A stretch of 64,000 bases of DNA from contig CALVCS010000003.1 of NCBI GenBank assembly GCA_944326035.1, forward strand, positions 1 to 64,000, given 5' to 3'. A model generated the notes under the pieces. That model worked only from the letters and a program-made list of their open reading frames with translations. It was not told where the DNA came from and made no database searches. The position numbers were made by a program, and so were the translations under genes. Position 1 is the first letter of the stretch. Each line of letters starts with the position of its first letter. This document shows, piece by piece, positions 9,704 through 18,428 of this stretch. Source of the DNA: an uncultured Alistipes sp. Lineage in GTDB: Bacteria > Bacteroidota > Bacteroidia > Bacteroidales > Rikenellaceae.

Positions 9704-10594
9704 TTAGGCCGACAGAGCGGCCGCCCCGATGATGATCGACGCGGTGGTGTCGGGTTGGGTGCAGATGGTTACGTTGACCCCTTGTTCACTGAGGTATTGT
9801 TTGATCTGCGGGATGAAAAACTCTTCGGAGAGGACCATCCCCCCTCCGATGACCAGCATGTCGGCCCGGAACTTCACCAGGAAGGGGAGCATGATTTCGG
9901 CAAACGAACGGGCAAACTGATCGAAGATCGCCTTGATGGCGACGGTGTATTGTCCCTGGTGGAAGTAGTCGACCATGGGTTTGACGCCCGTGATTTTGAT
10001 GCCGGTTACTTCGGCGAAGCGCTGTTCGAACCAGCGGGTCGACACGAAATCTTCGGCGATTTGGCCCCGGAAAGGATAGTTCCAGAGTTCGCCTCCGATG
10101 GGAACCCCGGGACCATAGGTGGCGTAACAGCCGTCGACGATGAAGCAGGCGCCGAAACCGGTGCCGAGGGTAACGCCGATCAGGTGGCTGTCGCCGCTGC
10201 CGTTCACGCGCCAGGCGCCCATGCCGAAGGCGGCGGCATCGTTGGTGAAGCGGATCAGAAGCGGATCGACACCGGTGATTTTGCTCAGTTCGTTGCGGAT
10301 ATTCATCCCCTTGAGTGAGGCGAATTTATGGTCGGCCATGGCGATACCGGCGGTGAAATCGAACGGTGAGGGGATGGCCACACCGATCCCTTCGATCGCC
10401 CGGTTGCCGGCCTTTTCGATGCAGGCTTTGAGGGCCTGGTTCCAGGCGTCCAGGATATGTTGGGCCGATTCGGATTCGGCCACTTTCACTTCGGTGTAGG
10501 TCTCTTCGAGGGTGTGGAATTCCGCCAGGTCGACCACCTGGCAGGCGATGTGTGAACCGCCGATATCGACGCCCAGAACGTATTGATTTTTCAT
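9704..10594 (-). CDS. ROK-family sugar kinase
   Basis: ROK proteins are mostly hexose or N-acetylhexosamine kinases, some being repressors. This 296-residue protein has no N-terminal helix-turn-helix, so a kinase is likely. The phosphate-1 loop GVDIGGSHI is at residues 8-16, the catalytic Asp is in TNDAAAFGMGAW near residue 115, and the phosphate-2/adenosine motif is VTLGTGFGACF near 140. The usual zinc site (Glu-x-Gly-His followed by CxCGxxGC) is missing: GGELWNYPFRG stands in its place and no cysteine cluster follows. The sugar substrate is therefore unclear. It is a single-gene unit with its own promoter. Confidence 0.85.
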   Translation of the reverse strand: MKNQYVLGVDIGGSHIACQVVDLAEFHTLEETYTEVKVAESESAQHILDAWNQALKACIEKAGNRAIEGIGVAIPSPFDFTAGIAMADHKFASLKGMNIRNELSKITGVDPLLIRFTNDAAAFGMGAWRVNGSGDSHLIGVTLGTGFGACFIVDGCYATYGPGVPIGGELWNYPFRGQIAEDFVSTRWFEQRFAEVTGIKITGVKPMVDYFHQGQYTVAIKAIFDQFARSFAEIMLPFLVKFRADMLVIGGGMVLSEEFFIPQIKQYLSEQGVNVTICTQPDTTASIIIGAAALSA

Positions 10595-10650
10595 GAGGAC
10601 AGGTTTAGGATGTAAAGGTTGGTAAAAACGACCGATGGTTGATCGGCTTA

Positions 10651-10658
10651 CAAAAGTA
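10651..10658 (-). promoter_or_regulatory. Bacteroidetes -7 box of the ROK gene
   Basis: The minus strand reads TACTTTTG, an exact TAnnTTTG match, 57 bases upstream of the ROK kinase start codon. Confidence 0.45.
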
Positions 10659-11035
10659 ATAAAAAAGCATGGATTCGGAAGGGTCGCGCGTTTTTTGTGG
10701 AGATGGAATGTGGCGTTGGAAAAATTTTCAAAAAAATATTTGCTCTTTTTTGAAGAAAAGAGCAGGGAGAATTAGGGAGAGGAAAGGGACGGAAAGGAGG
10801 CAGACGATAACGAGACGGGAAGGTTGGATCGGTGATCGTGCCTAAGTGGTTTTCCAGGGTGTACTTCGGGAAAACGACGGAGCCCGGAGCGTGGAATTTC
10901 TGGCGGAATGTTCGTAAATTGAGGATTTACTCAAAAGATGAATAATTTTAAAATATTGGTTTATAGTTAATAAAAATATTTATTGACGTTATTTGAGAAA
11001 AAGTATGTTTTTTTAAAATAAAATGTTTATCTTGG

Positions 11036-11233
11036 AGATAGAAATCGGAATGAAGCCAGCTACTAACCCATTTTTATCGATACGGCGACCGGTCTGAAAT
11101 CATCTTATCCCTTCCTCTGTCGGGGTCGCACTTTTCGATTTTGTTCCGCTTTCATGGGACGGCTTTCTCGGATTCTCTTCGAAAAGAAGTCTTTTTATCA
11201 CCGGAGGTGTGCAACATTTGCCTCCGGTTTTTC
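11036..11233 (+). ncRNA. Candidate structured RNA ending in a terminator
   Basis: Between the ROK gene and the glycosyltransferase lies a non-coding stretch with three signs of a discrete transcript. An AT-rich block with a near-consensus -7 box (TATCTTGG, 11028-11035) precedes it. Internal complementarities are visible, for example GCGACC with GGTCGC around a loop of about 33 bases, and GAAGCC near the 5' end with GGCTTTC further on. It closes with a hairpin plus T run at 11200-11232. It could be a free small RNA or a leader attenuating the glycosyltransferase. No known RNA family was identified. Confidence 0.4.
11200..11232 (+). terminator. Terminator upstream of the glycosyltransferase
   Basis: ACCGGAGG at 11200-11207 pairs with CCTCCGGT at 11221-11228 around a 13-base loop and is followed by T residues. 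It lies about 100 bases before the next gene, so it can act as an intrinsic terminator of the upstream RNA or as an attenuator. Confidence 0.65.
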
Positions 11234-11330
11234 ATCCTCCTTATAGGATCCGTGAGAAGGAGGCCAATAGGCATAGGGCCATGCAGCCAGAAACACAGTA
11301 TTGAACCGCCTCTTTAATCCGTCGGTTGTT

Positions 11331-12179
11331 ATGAAAGCATCTATTCGTCCTTCGTTGATTATTTCAACCTACAATAATACCCGATTGTTATCGGCCTGTT
11401 TGCGGAGCGTGGCTCGGCAACGGATGTTGCCCTATGAAATTCTCATTGCCGATGACGGGTCGGGAGCTGACACCCGTGCGCTCGTCGAAGCGTTTCGGCA
11501 GCAGGTATCCGTGCCGGTCCGGCATATTTGGCAGGAGGACCGGGGGTTTCGCTTGAGTGTCATTCGCAATCGGGCGATCGCTGCCTCCAGCGGCAATTAC
11601 ATCATTCAGATCAATGGCGATTTGGTTTTGAATCCTCATTTTATCGAAGATCATGTACGGGTGGCACGACGGGGTAGTTTTGTCTGTGGCAGTCGGGCGG
11701 TGGTGTCGAAAACAGCAACCCGCATTTATCTGAAACGGAAGAGAAAACACATCCCGCTGTATGCCTGTTTATGGCAGGGGGCGTCCTATCGTTGCGTGTG
11801 GTTGCAGACCTGGTTGGCGGAACACTATCGGCCGATGGATCCGTTGTGTTTGCAGGATGGCAATATGGCGTTTTGGCGGGACGATCTGCTGCGGGTAAAT
11901 GCCTATAATGAAGATCTGACCTTATTGGGCTATGAAGCGCGTGAGTTAGCGGTACGGTTGATGCATGCGGGGGTAGAACAGCGTTTTTTGCGTATGGGTG
12001 CCCTCTGTTTCCATCTGGACCATCCAATTCGGGTGCGTCGTCGTCAGGAGCTCTCCCTGCGGGCTCGCATGGCGGAACACGAGGCATCGGTGGTTCGTTG
12101 CACCAATGGCGTAGATAAATATATTCCCTCTGTTTTGTATTCGGTCATATCTGCGACCGGGGCTGCTCCGTTGGAGTAG
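11331..12179 (+). CDS. Family 2 glycosyltransferase
   Basis: GT-A fold transferases move a sugar from a nucleotide-sugar donor to a glycan acceptor. From the ATG giving MKASIRPSLIISTYNN the protein is 282 residues; a TTG ten codons earlier is less likely. The donor-binding ADDGSGADTRALV sits near residue 40, and an NGDLVLNP motif stands where the DxD is expected. The C-terminal part has the galactosyltransferase-like QDGNMAFWRDD segment and GYEARELAVRL with the catalytic-base region, as in bacterial LPS and capsule transferases. No membrane helix is evident. It stands alone between two terminators, so the glycan it builds is unknown. Confidence 0.85.
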   Translation: MKASIRPSLIISTYNNTRLLSACLRSVARQRMLPYEILIADDGSGADTRALVEAFRQQVSVPVRHIWQEDRGFRLSVIRNRAIAASSGNYIIQINGDLVLNPHFIEDHVRVARRGSFVCGSRAVVSKTATRIYLKRKRKHIPLYACLWQGASYRCVWLQTWLAEHYRPMDPLCLQDGNMAFWRDDLLRVNAYNEDLTLLGYEARELAVRLMHAGVEQRFLRMGALCFHLDHPIRVRRRQELSLRARMAEHEASVVRCTNGVDKYIPSVLYSVISATGAAPLE

Positions 12180-12215
12180 TTGCGTTGGATCGTTTGAAGA
12201 ACCGGGAACTTACGA

Positions 12216-12254
12216 AACAGCAGCGTCCGACCTTTTTGGTCGGACGCTGCTGTT
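12216..12254 (+). terminator. Strong Rho-independent terminator
   Basis: A perfect 17-bp stem (AACAGCAGCGTCCGACC and its complement) with a five-T loop and a trailing TTTTATT follows the glycosyltransferase stop codon. Confidence 0.85.
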
Positions 12255-12634
12255 TTATTAGAAGGGGGGATGGATCTGGGTTTTGGGAGTGACCTCTCGT
12301 CAGAGAAACGATCAGCTCGACCGAGATTTTGGAAGGTTTTCGGTTTTCTCTGAAGCTGTTTGTGTGCATAGAGCGATGTGGGGCTTCGATATGGCGACGG
12401 GAGGTGGACCGTGAGGGTGCGTTAGGAAAGGGGAAAGGAACAAAAAAGACGGGTTGGGGAGTGCTGCCGAAAGGGTGAAGGGGAAGAGGCGTGAAGAACA
12501 TGGGGGTTTTGAATAAAATCGTTATCTTCGTCTCGGGAAGAGAAAGGGTCCGTCGGTGAGGTTTGACCGGATGTTTTCGGTCGGGCCGGTGGCGGGAACT
12601 GGATCTTATCCCCTGAATTTGTAGCCGGACGCAC
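12255..12634. other. Intergenic region before the cvpA-like operon
   Basis: About 380 bases without a recognisable gene. The plus strand is purine-rich toward its right half. A near-consensus -7 box TATCTTCG at 12523-12530 may start the cvpA-like/rsgA/trmH-like operon; no matching TTG was found at the proper distance. Nothing else was seen. Confidence 0.3.
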
Positions 12635-13159
12635 ATGACGGGAATCGATTGGATATTGGCACTGCCTTTGCTGTATGCGGCCTACCGGGGCTTTCGGGAG
12701 GGAATCGCCGCCCAATTAGGGGGGATGATCGGCCTGATTGCCGGGGTGTGGTTGGCGTGGCATTTTGGCGATGTGCTGGGGAGTTGGATGGGGCTGGACG
12801 AGCCGTTGGCCACGGCGGCTGGCTTTCTGACCATTCTGGTGGGGGTCATGATCGTCTTGGCCCTCCTGGGACGATTGCTCCGGGGATTGTTCCGATTTGC
12901 TGGATTGGGGCCTTTCGATGCCATTGGAGGCGTATTGTTGGGGGTGCTCAAGATGGCCCTGTTGTTAAGTGTGCTGTTGTTGGCGTTTCTTCCGCTCAAC
13001 CGGGCCGGAGGATGGGTGTCGCCGCAGACGCTGGAGCGTTCCCGGTTGTACAAACCGCTCAGTCAAGTGGCCCCGATGGCTTTCCCGTATTTGCAGGAGT
13101 TGAAAGCGATGGTTTGGCCGGAGGTGTTTTCTGCTTCACAATCTGAAACCGATGAATAA
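12635..13159 (+). CDS. CvpA-family inner membrane protein
   Basis: A 174-residue hydrophobic protein with four predicted membrane helices: about residues 5-20, 28-47, 62-85 and 100-122. The start IDWILALPLLYAAYRGFREG followed by a Gly-rich second helix is the signature of the CvpA/colicin V production family, whose members are envelope proteins of poorly defined function. The short C-terminus is soluble. It overlaps the rsgA start by eight bases and opens a three-gene operon whose partners act on ribosomes and RNA, so the link appears to be one of expression rather than shared function. Confidence 0.8.
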   Translation: MTGIDWILALPLLYAAYRGFREGIAAQLGGMIGLIAGVWLAWHFGDVLGSWMGLDEPLATAAGFLTILVGVMIVLALLGRLLRGLFRFAGLGPFDAIGGVLLGVLKMALLLSVLLLAFLPLNRAGGWVSPQTLERSRLYKPLSQVAPMAFPYLQELKAMVWPEVFSASQSETDE

Positions 13160-14273
13160 CGATACGCGACAGACCCGAGAAGCTTTGGTGATCAAAAGTA
13201 CCGGGAGTTGGTATACTTTGTGTGATGTGCTGACTTCGGAACGGCTCGAGGCGCGTTTAAGTGGCCGTATTCGGCTGCAGGGGCGTCGTTCGACCAATCC
13301 GGTGGTGGTAGGAGATCGGGTGGATTATTATTTGGAAAGTCCGAGTTCCCCGGGAGAGGAGGTTCGAGATCGGTCGATCGGGCACAAAAAGCGCAACAAG
13401 GCGCGGAACGGGGCGACTCGACGGCGGTTGTCGGAAGATTCCGACTTGTCTCCTCGTGGATCGGCGTTTGCGACGGCAGACGAAGCGGAGGCTTCCGTGT
13501 CAGAGACCCCGAAGCAAACCGGGTTGATTACGCATATTCACGATCGTCGGAACTATATCATTCGCCGCTCTTCGAATCTGTCGCGGGAGTCGCATATCAT
13601 TGCGGCCAATATCGATCAGGCCTTTCTGGTGGTGACATTGGTTTTGCCCGAGACGAGTTTTGAGTTTATCGATCGGTTTTTGGTGACGGCCGAGGCCTAC
13701 CATGTGCCGACAACGTTGGTCCTCAACAAGACCGATCTGTACGACACCCCGGAGTTACAGGCAAAACGGGCTCAGTTTCTTGCCACCTATACCGGAGCCG
13801 GGTATTCGGTATTGGAAGTGGCGGCAGCGTTGGGAGAGGGGATTTCCGCTTTGCGGGAGCGCCTTGTGGGAGAGGTTTCGTTGTTATCCGGCAATTCGGG
13901 GGTTGGAAAGTCGACTTTGATCGGAGCGGTGGACCCGACGCTTCATCCCCGGATCGGGGCGATTTCGGACTATCATCATCGGGGGCGTCATACCACGACA
14001 TTTTCCGAGATGTATGCTTTGGCCGGGGGTGGTTGGCTGATCGACACGCCGGGGATCAAAGGTTTTGGTCTGATCGACCTGAGCGGAGACGAAGTGGGGC
14101 GTTATTTCCCGGATTTTTTCCGTTGGGCGCCCCAATGCGGGTACTACAATTGCACGCACACCCACGAGCCGGACTGTGCCGTGAAGGCGGCGGTAGAACG
14201 GGGCGAGATCAGTCCGACGCGCTATATCAGTTACCTGAAACTTTTGGAAGAGGATGAAAAGTACCGCCACTAA
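13152..14273 (+). CDS. rsgA: Ribosome small subunit-dependent GTPase A
   Basis: RsgA is a circularly permuted GTPase that checks late 30S maturation. Domain order is clear: an OB-fold (STGSWYTLCDV to VVGDRVDYYL, residues 8-60), the permuted GTPase with G4 NKTD near 196, G1 GNSGVGKSTL at 247-256 and G3 DTPGI near 298, then the zinc finger CGYYNCTHTHEPDC near 329. At 373 residues it is longer than the roughly 310 usual in Bacteroidales. The excess is a hydrophilic insert of about 50 residues (near 66-116) rich in Arg, Lys, Ser and Glu, placed between the OB-fold strand and the ITHIHDRRNYIIRRSSNL segment. It overlaps the genes on both sides. Confidence 0.95.
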   Translation: MNNDTRQTREALVIKSTGSWYTLCDVLTSERLEARLSGRIRLQGRRSTNPVVVGDRVDYYLESPSSPGEEVRDRSIGHKKRNKARNGATRRRLSEDSDLSPRGSAFATADEAEASVSETPKQTGLITHIHDRRNYIIRRSSNLSRESHIIAANIDQAFLVVTLVLPETSFEFIDRFLVTAEAYHVPTTLVLNKTDLYDTPELQAKRAQFLATYTGAGYSVLEVAAALGEGISALRERLVGEVSLLSGNSGVGKSTLIGAVDPTLHPRIGAISDYHHRGRHTTTFSEMYALAGGGWLIDTPGIKGFGLIDLSGDEVGRYFPDFFRWAPQCGYYNCTHTHEPDCAVKAAVERGEISPTRYISYLKLLEEDEKYRH

Positions 14274-14958
14274 AGCGTTGGCTGCGTTGTTGCAGTTGGA
14301 TGATGAATCGTTGGCTCGTCGGATTCAGTATCTGTCGGGGTTTATGCTGCCTGAGCGGGTGGCGGGGTTGGAGCGAGTGTTGGCGATGCGCACGCGATAT
14401 ATGTGTGTCTGTGCCGAGAATACGTTTCATCCGCAGAATGCCAGCGCATTGATTCGGACGTGTGAGGCGTTTGGGGTTCAGGATTTGTACACGGTTGAGG
14501 AGTTTTGTCGCTTTTCGCCCAACACCCGCATTGTGCGCGGGACGGATAAGTGGATCGATCTGCATTCGTTTTCTTCGACGGCGGAGATGTTGAGCGGTCT
14601 GCGGGGTAAAGGGTATCGGATTGTGGCCACTTCTCCTCATGCGGGGGATTTCACACCCGAGACTTTCGAGGTGGAGGCGGGTCCCTTCGCCCTGATTTTC
14701 GGAACGGAGCATGAGGGAATCAGCGAAACGGTAAAAGCGTCGGCCGATGCTTTTCTGCGGATTCCGATGTGCGGGTTTGTCGAGAGCCTCAATGTCTCGG
14801 CTTCTGCGGCCATTTTGCTCTATACGCTGACGGCACGACTACGTGCATCGTCGGTATCGTGGAGATTGGGGGAACGGGAACGGGCCGAGTTGTTGGTGCG
14901 GTGGATGTTCGGTTCGCTGAAAGATGCGCCGAATATACTTACCCGTTATTCAGAATGA
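14254..14958 (+). CDS. SpoU/TrmH-type RNA 2'-O-methyltransferase
   Basis: SPOUT enzymes use S-adenosylmethionine to methylate a ribose 2'-hydroxyl of tRNA or rRNA. The 234-residue protein has the SpoU motifs: NTFHPQNASALIRTCEAFG near 55-73, FGTEHEGIS at about 149-157, and the knot motif IPMCGFVESLNVSASAAILL near 170-189. The lack of an N-terminal substrate-binding L30e-like domain and the overall length fit TrmH, which modifies G18 of tRNA, but the substrate is inferred. It overlaps the end of rsgA by 20 bases, so the two are translationally coupled. Confidence 0.88.
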   Translation: MKSTATKALAALLQLDDESLARRIQYLSGFMLPERVAGLERVLAMRTRYMCVCAENTFHPQNASALIRTCEAFGVQDLYTVEEFCRFSPNTRIVRGTDKWIDLHSFSSTAEMLSGLRGKGYRIVATSPHAGDFTPETFEVEAGPFALIFGTEHEGISETVKASADAFLRIPMCGFVESLNVSASAAILLYTLTARLRASSVSWRLGERERAELLVRWMFGSLKDAPNILTRYSE

Positions 14959-15065
14959 CCGAAGCCACCTCTCCCCGAGATCCTGTGACCAGAAGTAGGG
15001 GAGACGAGACGCTCTATAAAACCTCATCGATCAGCTGTCGTTACATCTTACACTCTTCCTTCCAC

Positions 15066-15240
15066 CCACGCTTTTTTTGTGGCCGTACTCTTGGTTGGGG
15101 AGAAGGCCCTTCCTGTGGATGAAATGGCCTTTTTTTGTGGACGATCTGGCCTTCTCCTCTTGAAGAGCTGGCTTTTCTTCCCGACGAGTCTGCCTCCCCT
15201 GTTGACGAGTATGGATGCGTAGCTTTCCCCGGCTGACGAA
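15066..15240 (-). repeat. Decayed 22-bp tandem repeat array
   Basis: Four adjacent units fall exactly 22 bases apart (15102-15123, 15124-15145, 15146-15167, 15168-15189), followed by a 23-base unit and weaker copies on both sides. On the minus strand the consensus is roughly A-T-C-G-T-C-x-x-x-A-x-G-x-A-x-A-x-G-C-C-A-G. It lies in the convergent gap between the trmH-like gene and the small membrane peptide gene. AAGGCC/GGCCTT followed by seven T at 15131-15137 could also act as a terminator for the plus-strand operon. Confidence 0.55.
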
Positions 15241-15349
15241 CTGACCTTCTTCTGCCGCTTTTTACTGCTATCTGGGGTTGTCCTGTTCGTGTTTTACGTT
15301 GTTACGCTCCTTTGGAGGTTGCTATTGCCTCTGTGCGGAGGAGCTGATA

Positions 15350-15475
15350 TTAAGCAAGGGTCTCCAGGATGAGCACGACGATCATGGCGGCCAATGCCAG
15401 GAGGGCTCCGATCGTCATCCAGATGTGGATGGGTTTCCAGCGATGTTTTTTGGGGTGTTGTTGAGCGGTTTTCAT
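15350..15475 (-). CDS. 41-residue single-pass membrane peptide
   Basis: Reading the minus strand from the ATG at 15475 gives a 41-residue peptide: a basic N-terminus (MKTAQQHPKKHRWKP), then a hydrophobic helix from IHIWMTIGALL through AMIVVLIL, ending ETLA. It is a typical small positive-inside membrane protein. It begins 23 bases after the bioA stop codon on the same strand, so it is probably cotranscribed with bioA. No family was recognised. It could be a small regulator or a subunit of another membrane protein; a chance frame is less likely, given the well-formed helix and position. Confidence 0.55.
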   Translation of the reverse strand: MKTAQQHPKKHRWKPIHIWMTIGALLALAAMIVVLILETLA

Positions 15476-15498
15476 GTTCGGATCGTTCTATTCCGGGG

Positions 15499-16791
15499 CT
15501 ATCCGATGGTTTCCAGAACTCTCAAGGTGGCTCCGGTGAGGCGTTCGAGTTCATGGTCTTTGATGATGTAGGGGGGCATCATGTAGACCAGTTTCCCGAA
15601 GGGCCGCAACCAGATTCCCTCTTCGATGCATCGTTTTTGGACCTCGGCCACGTTGACGGGTTTTTCCATTTCGACGACACCGATAGCACCCAGGGTTCGT
15701 ACATCGGCTACACCGTGCAATTTTCGGGCCGGACTCAATCCCTTTTCGAGGTGTTTTTGGATCTCTTCGATGCGATCCAGCGGGGAGTTTTCTCTCAGCA
15801 GATCTAAGGAGGCGCAGGCGACGGCGCAGGCCAGGGGATTCCCCATGAACGTAGGGCCATGCATCAATTCCGAGGGGGTGCCGTTCGAGATGGTTTGGGC
15901 GACCTGGTCGGTGGTCATGACGGCAGCGAAGCTCATATAACCGCCCGTCAGGGCTTTCCCTACGCACATGATATCGGGGTTGATTCCGGCCCATTCGCAG
16001 GCGAACATGCGGCCGGTTCGGCCGAATCCGGTTGCGATTTCGTCGGCGATCAGCAGGAGGCCGTAACGATCGCAGTATGCCCGCAGTTTGCGGAGGTATT
16101 CGGGGTGATAGAACCACATTCCGCCGGCCCCTTGAACGATCGGTTCGAGGATGACGGCGGCCAGTTCCTGATGATGTTGTTCGATCAGTTGGGCCATGGG
16201 TTCGAAGTCCTGATCGTCCCAGGGTTGCCCGAACCGCACGTTCGGCTGGGGGGCGAAAAATTGGATCGGGAGTCGTCCCGAGAAGATGGAGTGCATGCCG
16301 GTGACGGGATCGCAGACAGACATAGCGTGCCACGTATCGCCATGGTATCCGCTTCGGATGGTAGCCAGTCGGTTTCGGTGTTGTTGTCCGCGGGCATGTT
16401 GGAACTGCAGGGCCATTTTGATGGCGACTTCTACGGCGACGGATCCGGAGTCGCAGTAGAAGATTTTTTCCAGCGGTTCGGGGGACATTTCCACGAGACG
16501 TTTCCCTAGTTCCACGGCGGGGGTATGGGTCAGGCCGCCGAACATGACATGCGCCATGAGGTGGAGTTGGTTTTCGAGGGCGGCGTTGAGTCTGGGGTTA
16601 TTGTATCCATGGATCACGGACCACCAGGAGGACATCCCGTCCAGCAGTCTGGTTCCGTTGGAGAGGGTGATCCAGACGCCTTCTGCGCGGGCCACATGTT
16701 GGACGGGCAGGGGGTTATTCATGGAGGTATAGGGGTGCCAGAGGTGTTCGCGATCGAAGGCGAGTTGTTCGGCGATTTCTTTGGGTTTCAT
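15499..16791 (-). CDS. bioA: Adenosylmethionine-8-amino-7-oxononanoate aminotransferase
   Basis: BioA makes 7,8-diaminopelargonate from KAPA, using S-adenosylmethionine as amino donor, in biotin synthesis. From the ATG giving [20 protein letters not shown] the protein is 430 residues, the usual size; the longer open frame upstream has no homology. Class III aminotransferase features are present: HLWHPYTSM near residue 15, the [16 protein letters not shown] substrate loop, the [11 protein letters not shown] cofactor segment near 245, and the PLP-binding Lys near 279 in [11 protein letters not shown]. No other bio genes are in the window. The 41-residue membrane peptide follows directly. Confidence 0.96.
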   Translation of the reverse strand: MKPKEIAEQLAFDREHLWHPYTSMNNPLPVQHVARAEGVWITLSNGTRLLDGMSSWWSVIHGYNNPRLNAALENQLHLMAHVMFGGLTHTPAVELGKRLVEMSPEPLEKIFYCDSGSVAVEVAIKMALQFQHARGQQHRNRLATIRSGYHGDTWHAMSVCDPVTGMHSIFSGRLPIQFFAPQPNVRFGQPWDDQDFEPMAQLIEQHHQELAAVILEPIVQGAGGMWFYHPEYLRKLRAYCDRYGLLLIADEIATGFGRTGRMFACEWAGINPDIMCVGKALTGGYMSFAAVMTTDQVAQTISNGTPSELMHGPTFMGNPLACAVACASLDLLRENSPLDRIEEIQKHLEKGLSPARKLHGVADVRTLGAIGVVEMEKPVNVAEVQKRCIEEGIWLRPFGKLVYMMPPYIIKDHELERLTGATLRVLETIG

Positions 16792-16978
16792 AGTAGGCGG
16801 TATCGATAGAGGCGATAAAAATAGCAAATTTTGGATAAAGTTGGATCGGGGGATTTGTTTTGTGTTTTTGGGGGATTGAGAGTGGGGTTTTAGGGGATAG
16901 AAAAAGACGTTCAGGAGCATGTAGGGTTTTCGAACGGAGGATCGGATAGGATGTAATGGTAGAAAAAATAGGAAAATA

Positions 16979-17009
16979 TTGCAATTTTAAATTATATATT
17001 TTACATTTG
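16979..17009 (+). promoter_or_regulatory. Promoter of the AraC-family gene
   Basis: TTG at 16979-16981 and TACATTTG at 17002-17009 are 20 bases apart, an excellent match to the Bacteroidetes -33/-7 consensus. The expected start is near 17016, giving a leader of about 85 bases. The surrounding 120 bases are strongly AT-rich, in contrast with the neighbours. Confidence 0.6.
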
Positions 17010-17100
17010 TGATAGGAGGTAAAACTTTTGTTATAAATGTTTTTACCTTGAAATATCCGTAGATATCATAGAATTTTAGTTTGTATAAAATCCAAAAGTT

Positions 17101-18048
17101 ATGACAGCTGCTCGCATTTCTCAGCCCATGATTGTCAAGTATGTTCAGCAGGAGCGCAACGGGATTCAGTCCCATCAATTGACGCGACATTGCATCGGTT
17201 ATGTCGTACGCGGGCGCAAATACATTTATTATGGGGATGTTCGTCATGTCGTCAATCAGGGGGATGTTTTTTATTTGGGTTTGGGGAATCACTACACGGA
17301 AGATATTCCCGAATCGGGTCGGATGTTCGAGCAGATAGCTTTTTTCTACAGTTCGGAACAGTTGTCGCGGATTTTGAGTCAGCTGAACATGAATTATCAA
17401 TTGGACATTCGTCATGATCATCGGTGTCCGGTCTGCGAGCATCAGTCTCACGTGGTGATGCCGGCGTGGAGCACGTTGCGGAATTTTTTCGGGTCGATCA
17501 ATCAGTATCTCAAGGACGATTTGTTTGAGCAGGATACGACGGCGGCGTTACTCAAGACGACGGAGTTGATCTATTTGATTTTATCGCAGAAGGGGACCTG
17601 TCTCAAGAATAAGGTATTGGGGAATACGGATTTGACGCAGGAAAATTTTGAGCAGTTGGTTTTGCAACATGTCTTCGAGGATATTTCGGTGGAAGAGTTG
17701 GCCCAGAAGTGTCATCGGAGTCTCACGTCGTTCAAGAAGGAGTTTTGTCGTCATTTTCACGAGCCGCCGCACAAGTGGTTTATTCGTCAACGGTTGATGC
17801 ATGCGCGTTTGTTATTGATTTCGACGAATCAATCGGTTTCCGAGATTGGTTTGTCGAGTCATTTTCCCAATACGTCCCATTTCATCAAGTTGTTTAAGAA
17901 AGAGTATGGCATGACGCCGGCCCAGTATCGTCATCAACACCGGCAAGGCGGCGTTGAGGCGATGGAAGACGAGGCGGGGATGGCCCTGTCGTTCCCGGTC
18001 GAAGGGGGCGTTGTGGCGGGAGAAGGAGAGGCGTGTGGGTGTCTTTGA
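17101..18048 (+). CDS. AraC-family transcriptional regulator
   Basis: A 315-residue regulator. The N-terminal part (to about residue 100) has a cupin-like pattern, IGYVVRGRKYIYYGDVRHVVNQGDVFYLG, as in effector-sensing AraC proteins. The C-terminal 100 residues hold the double helix-turn-helix: DISVEELAQKCHRSLTSFKKEF for the first, then SVSEIGLSSHFPNTSHFIKLFKKEYGMTPAQYR for the second. A poorly conserved 40-residue tail follows. It is transcribed away from bioA from a good promoter. The effector and targets are unknown; bioA is the nearest candidate only by position. Confidence 0.88.
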   Translation: MTAARISQPMIVKYVQQERNGIQSHQLTRHCIGYVVRGRKYIYYGDVRHVVNQGDVFYLGLGNHYTEDIPESGRMFEQIAFFYSSEQLSRILSQLNMNYQLDIRHDHRCPVCEHQSHVVMPAWSTLRNFFGSINQYLKDDLFEQDTTAALLKTTELIYLILSQKGTCLKNKVLGNTDLTQENFEQLVLQHVFEDISVEELAQKCHRSLTSFKKEFCRHFHEPPHKWFIRQRLMHARLLLISTNQSVSEIGLSSHFPNTSHFIKLFKKEYGMTPAQYRHQHRQGGVEAMEDEAGMALSFPVEGGVVAGEGEACGCL

Positions 18049-18428
18049 GGGGTAAGTCCTCGCCTTCCCGTTTTTTCAGTGGGTCGCTTTTACCCTGGTC
18101 GTCGCTTCGTTGAGCACTTTGGTCGTTTCCTGGAAGGCAACGACCATGAAACTGCTGGCTTGCCGAGCGGTGCGGGTAATCCCTTGAAGTGGTTTGAAGG
18201 GACCGGAACCACATCCCGTACTTTTGGGCGTTTCAGCATCGCGTTTTCGTCGCGCAGACCGCGTACTGAGATCATCCTCCCGGCTTGATCATCCTCCCGG
18301 CCTTCATGGAGGGCGAGTCACCCGGGTCGGTTTTGAATGCCTTTCAGGGTTAAGTTTTTGGGGGGACGGGACGCGTTGTTGCCGAAACGTTTGACGAGGC
18401 TGTTTTTTCGAAGGGAGGGGAAAAACTT
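18049..18428. other. Gap after the AraC gene, with a short direct repeat
   Basis: No gene seen. A 17-base direct repeat beginning GATCATCCTCCCGG occurs in tandem at 18270-18286 and 18287-18304. It lies between the convergent AraC-type and terminase genes. Confidence 0.4.

Noticed and set aside
15110..15125. DnaA-box-like CTGTGGATGAA
   Set aside because: A single imperfect match inside the repeat array; no cluster of boxes and no dnaA or dnaN nearby.
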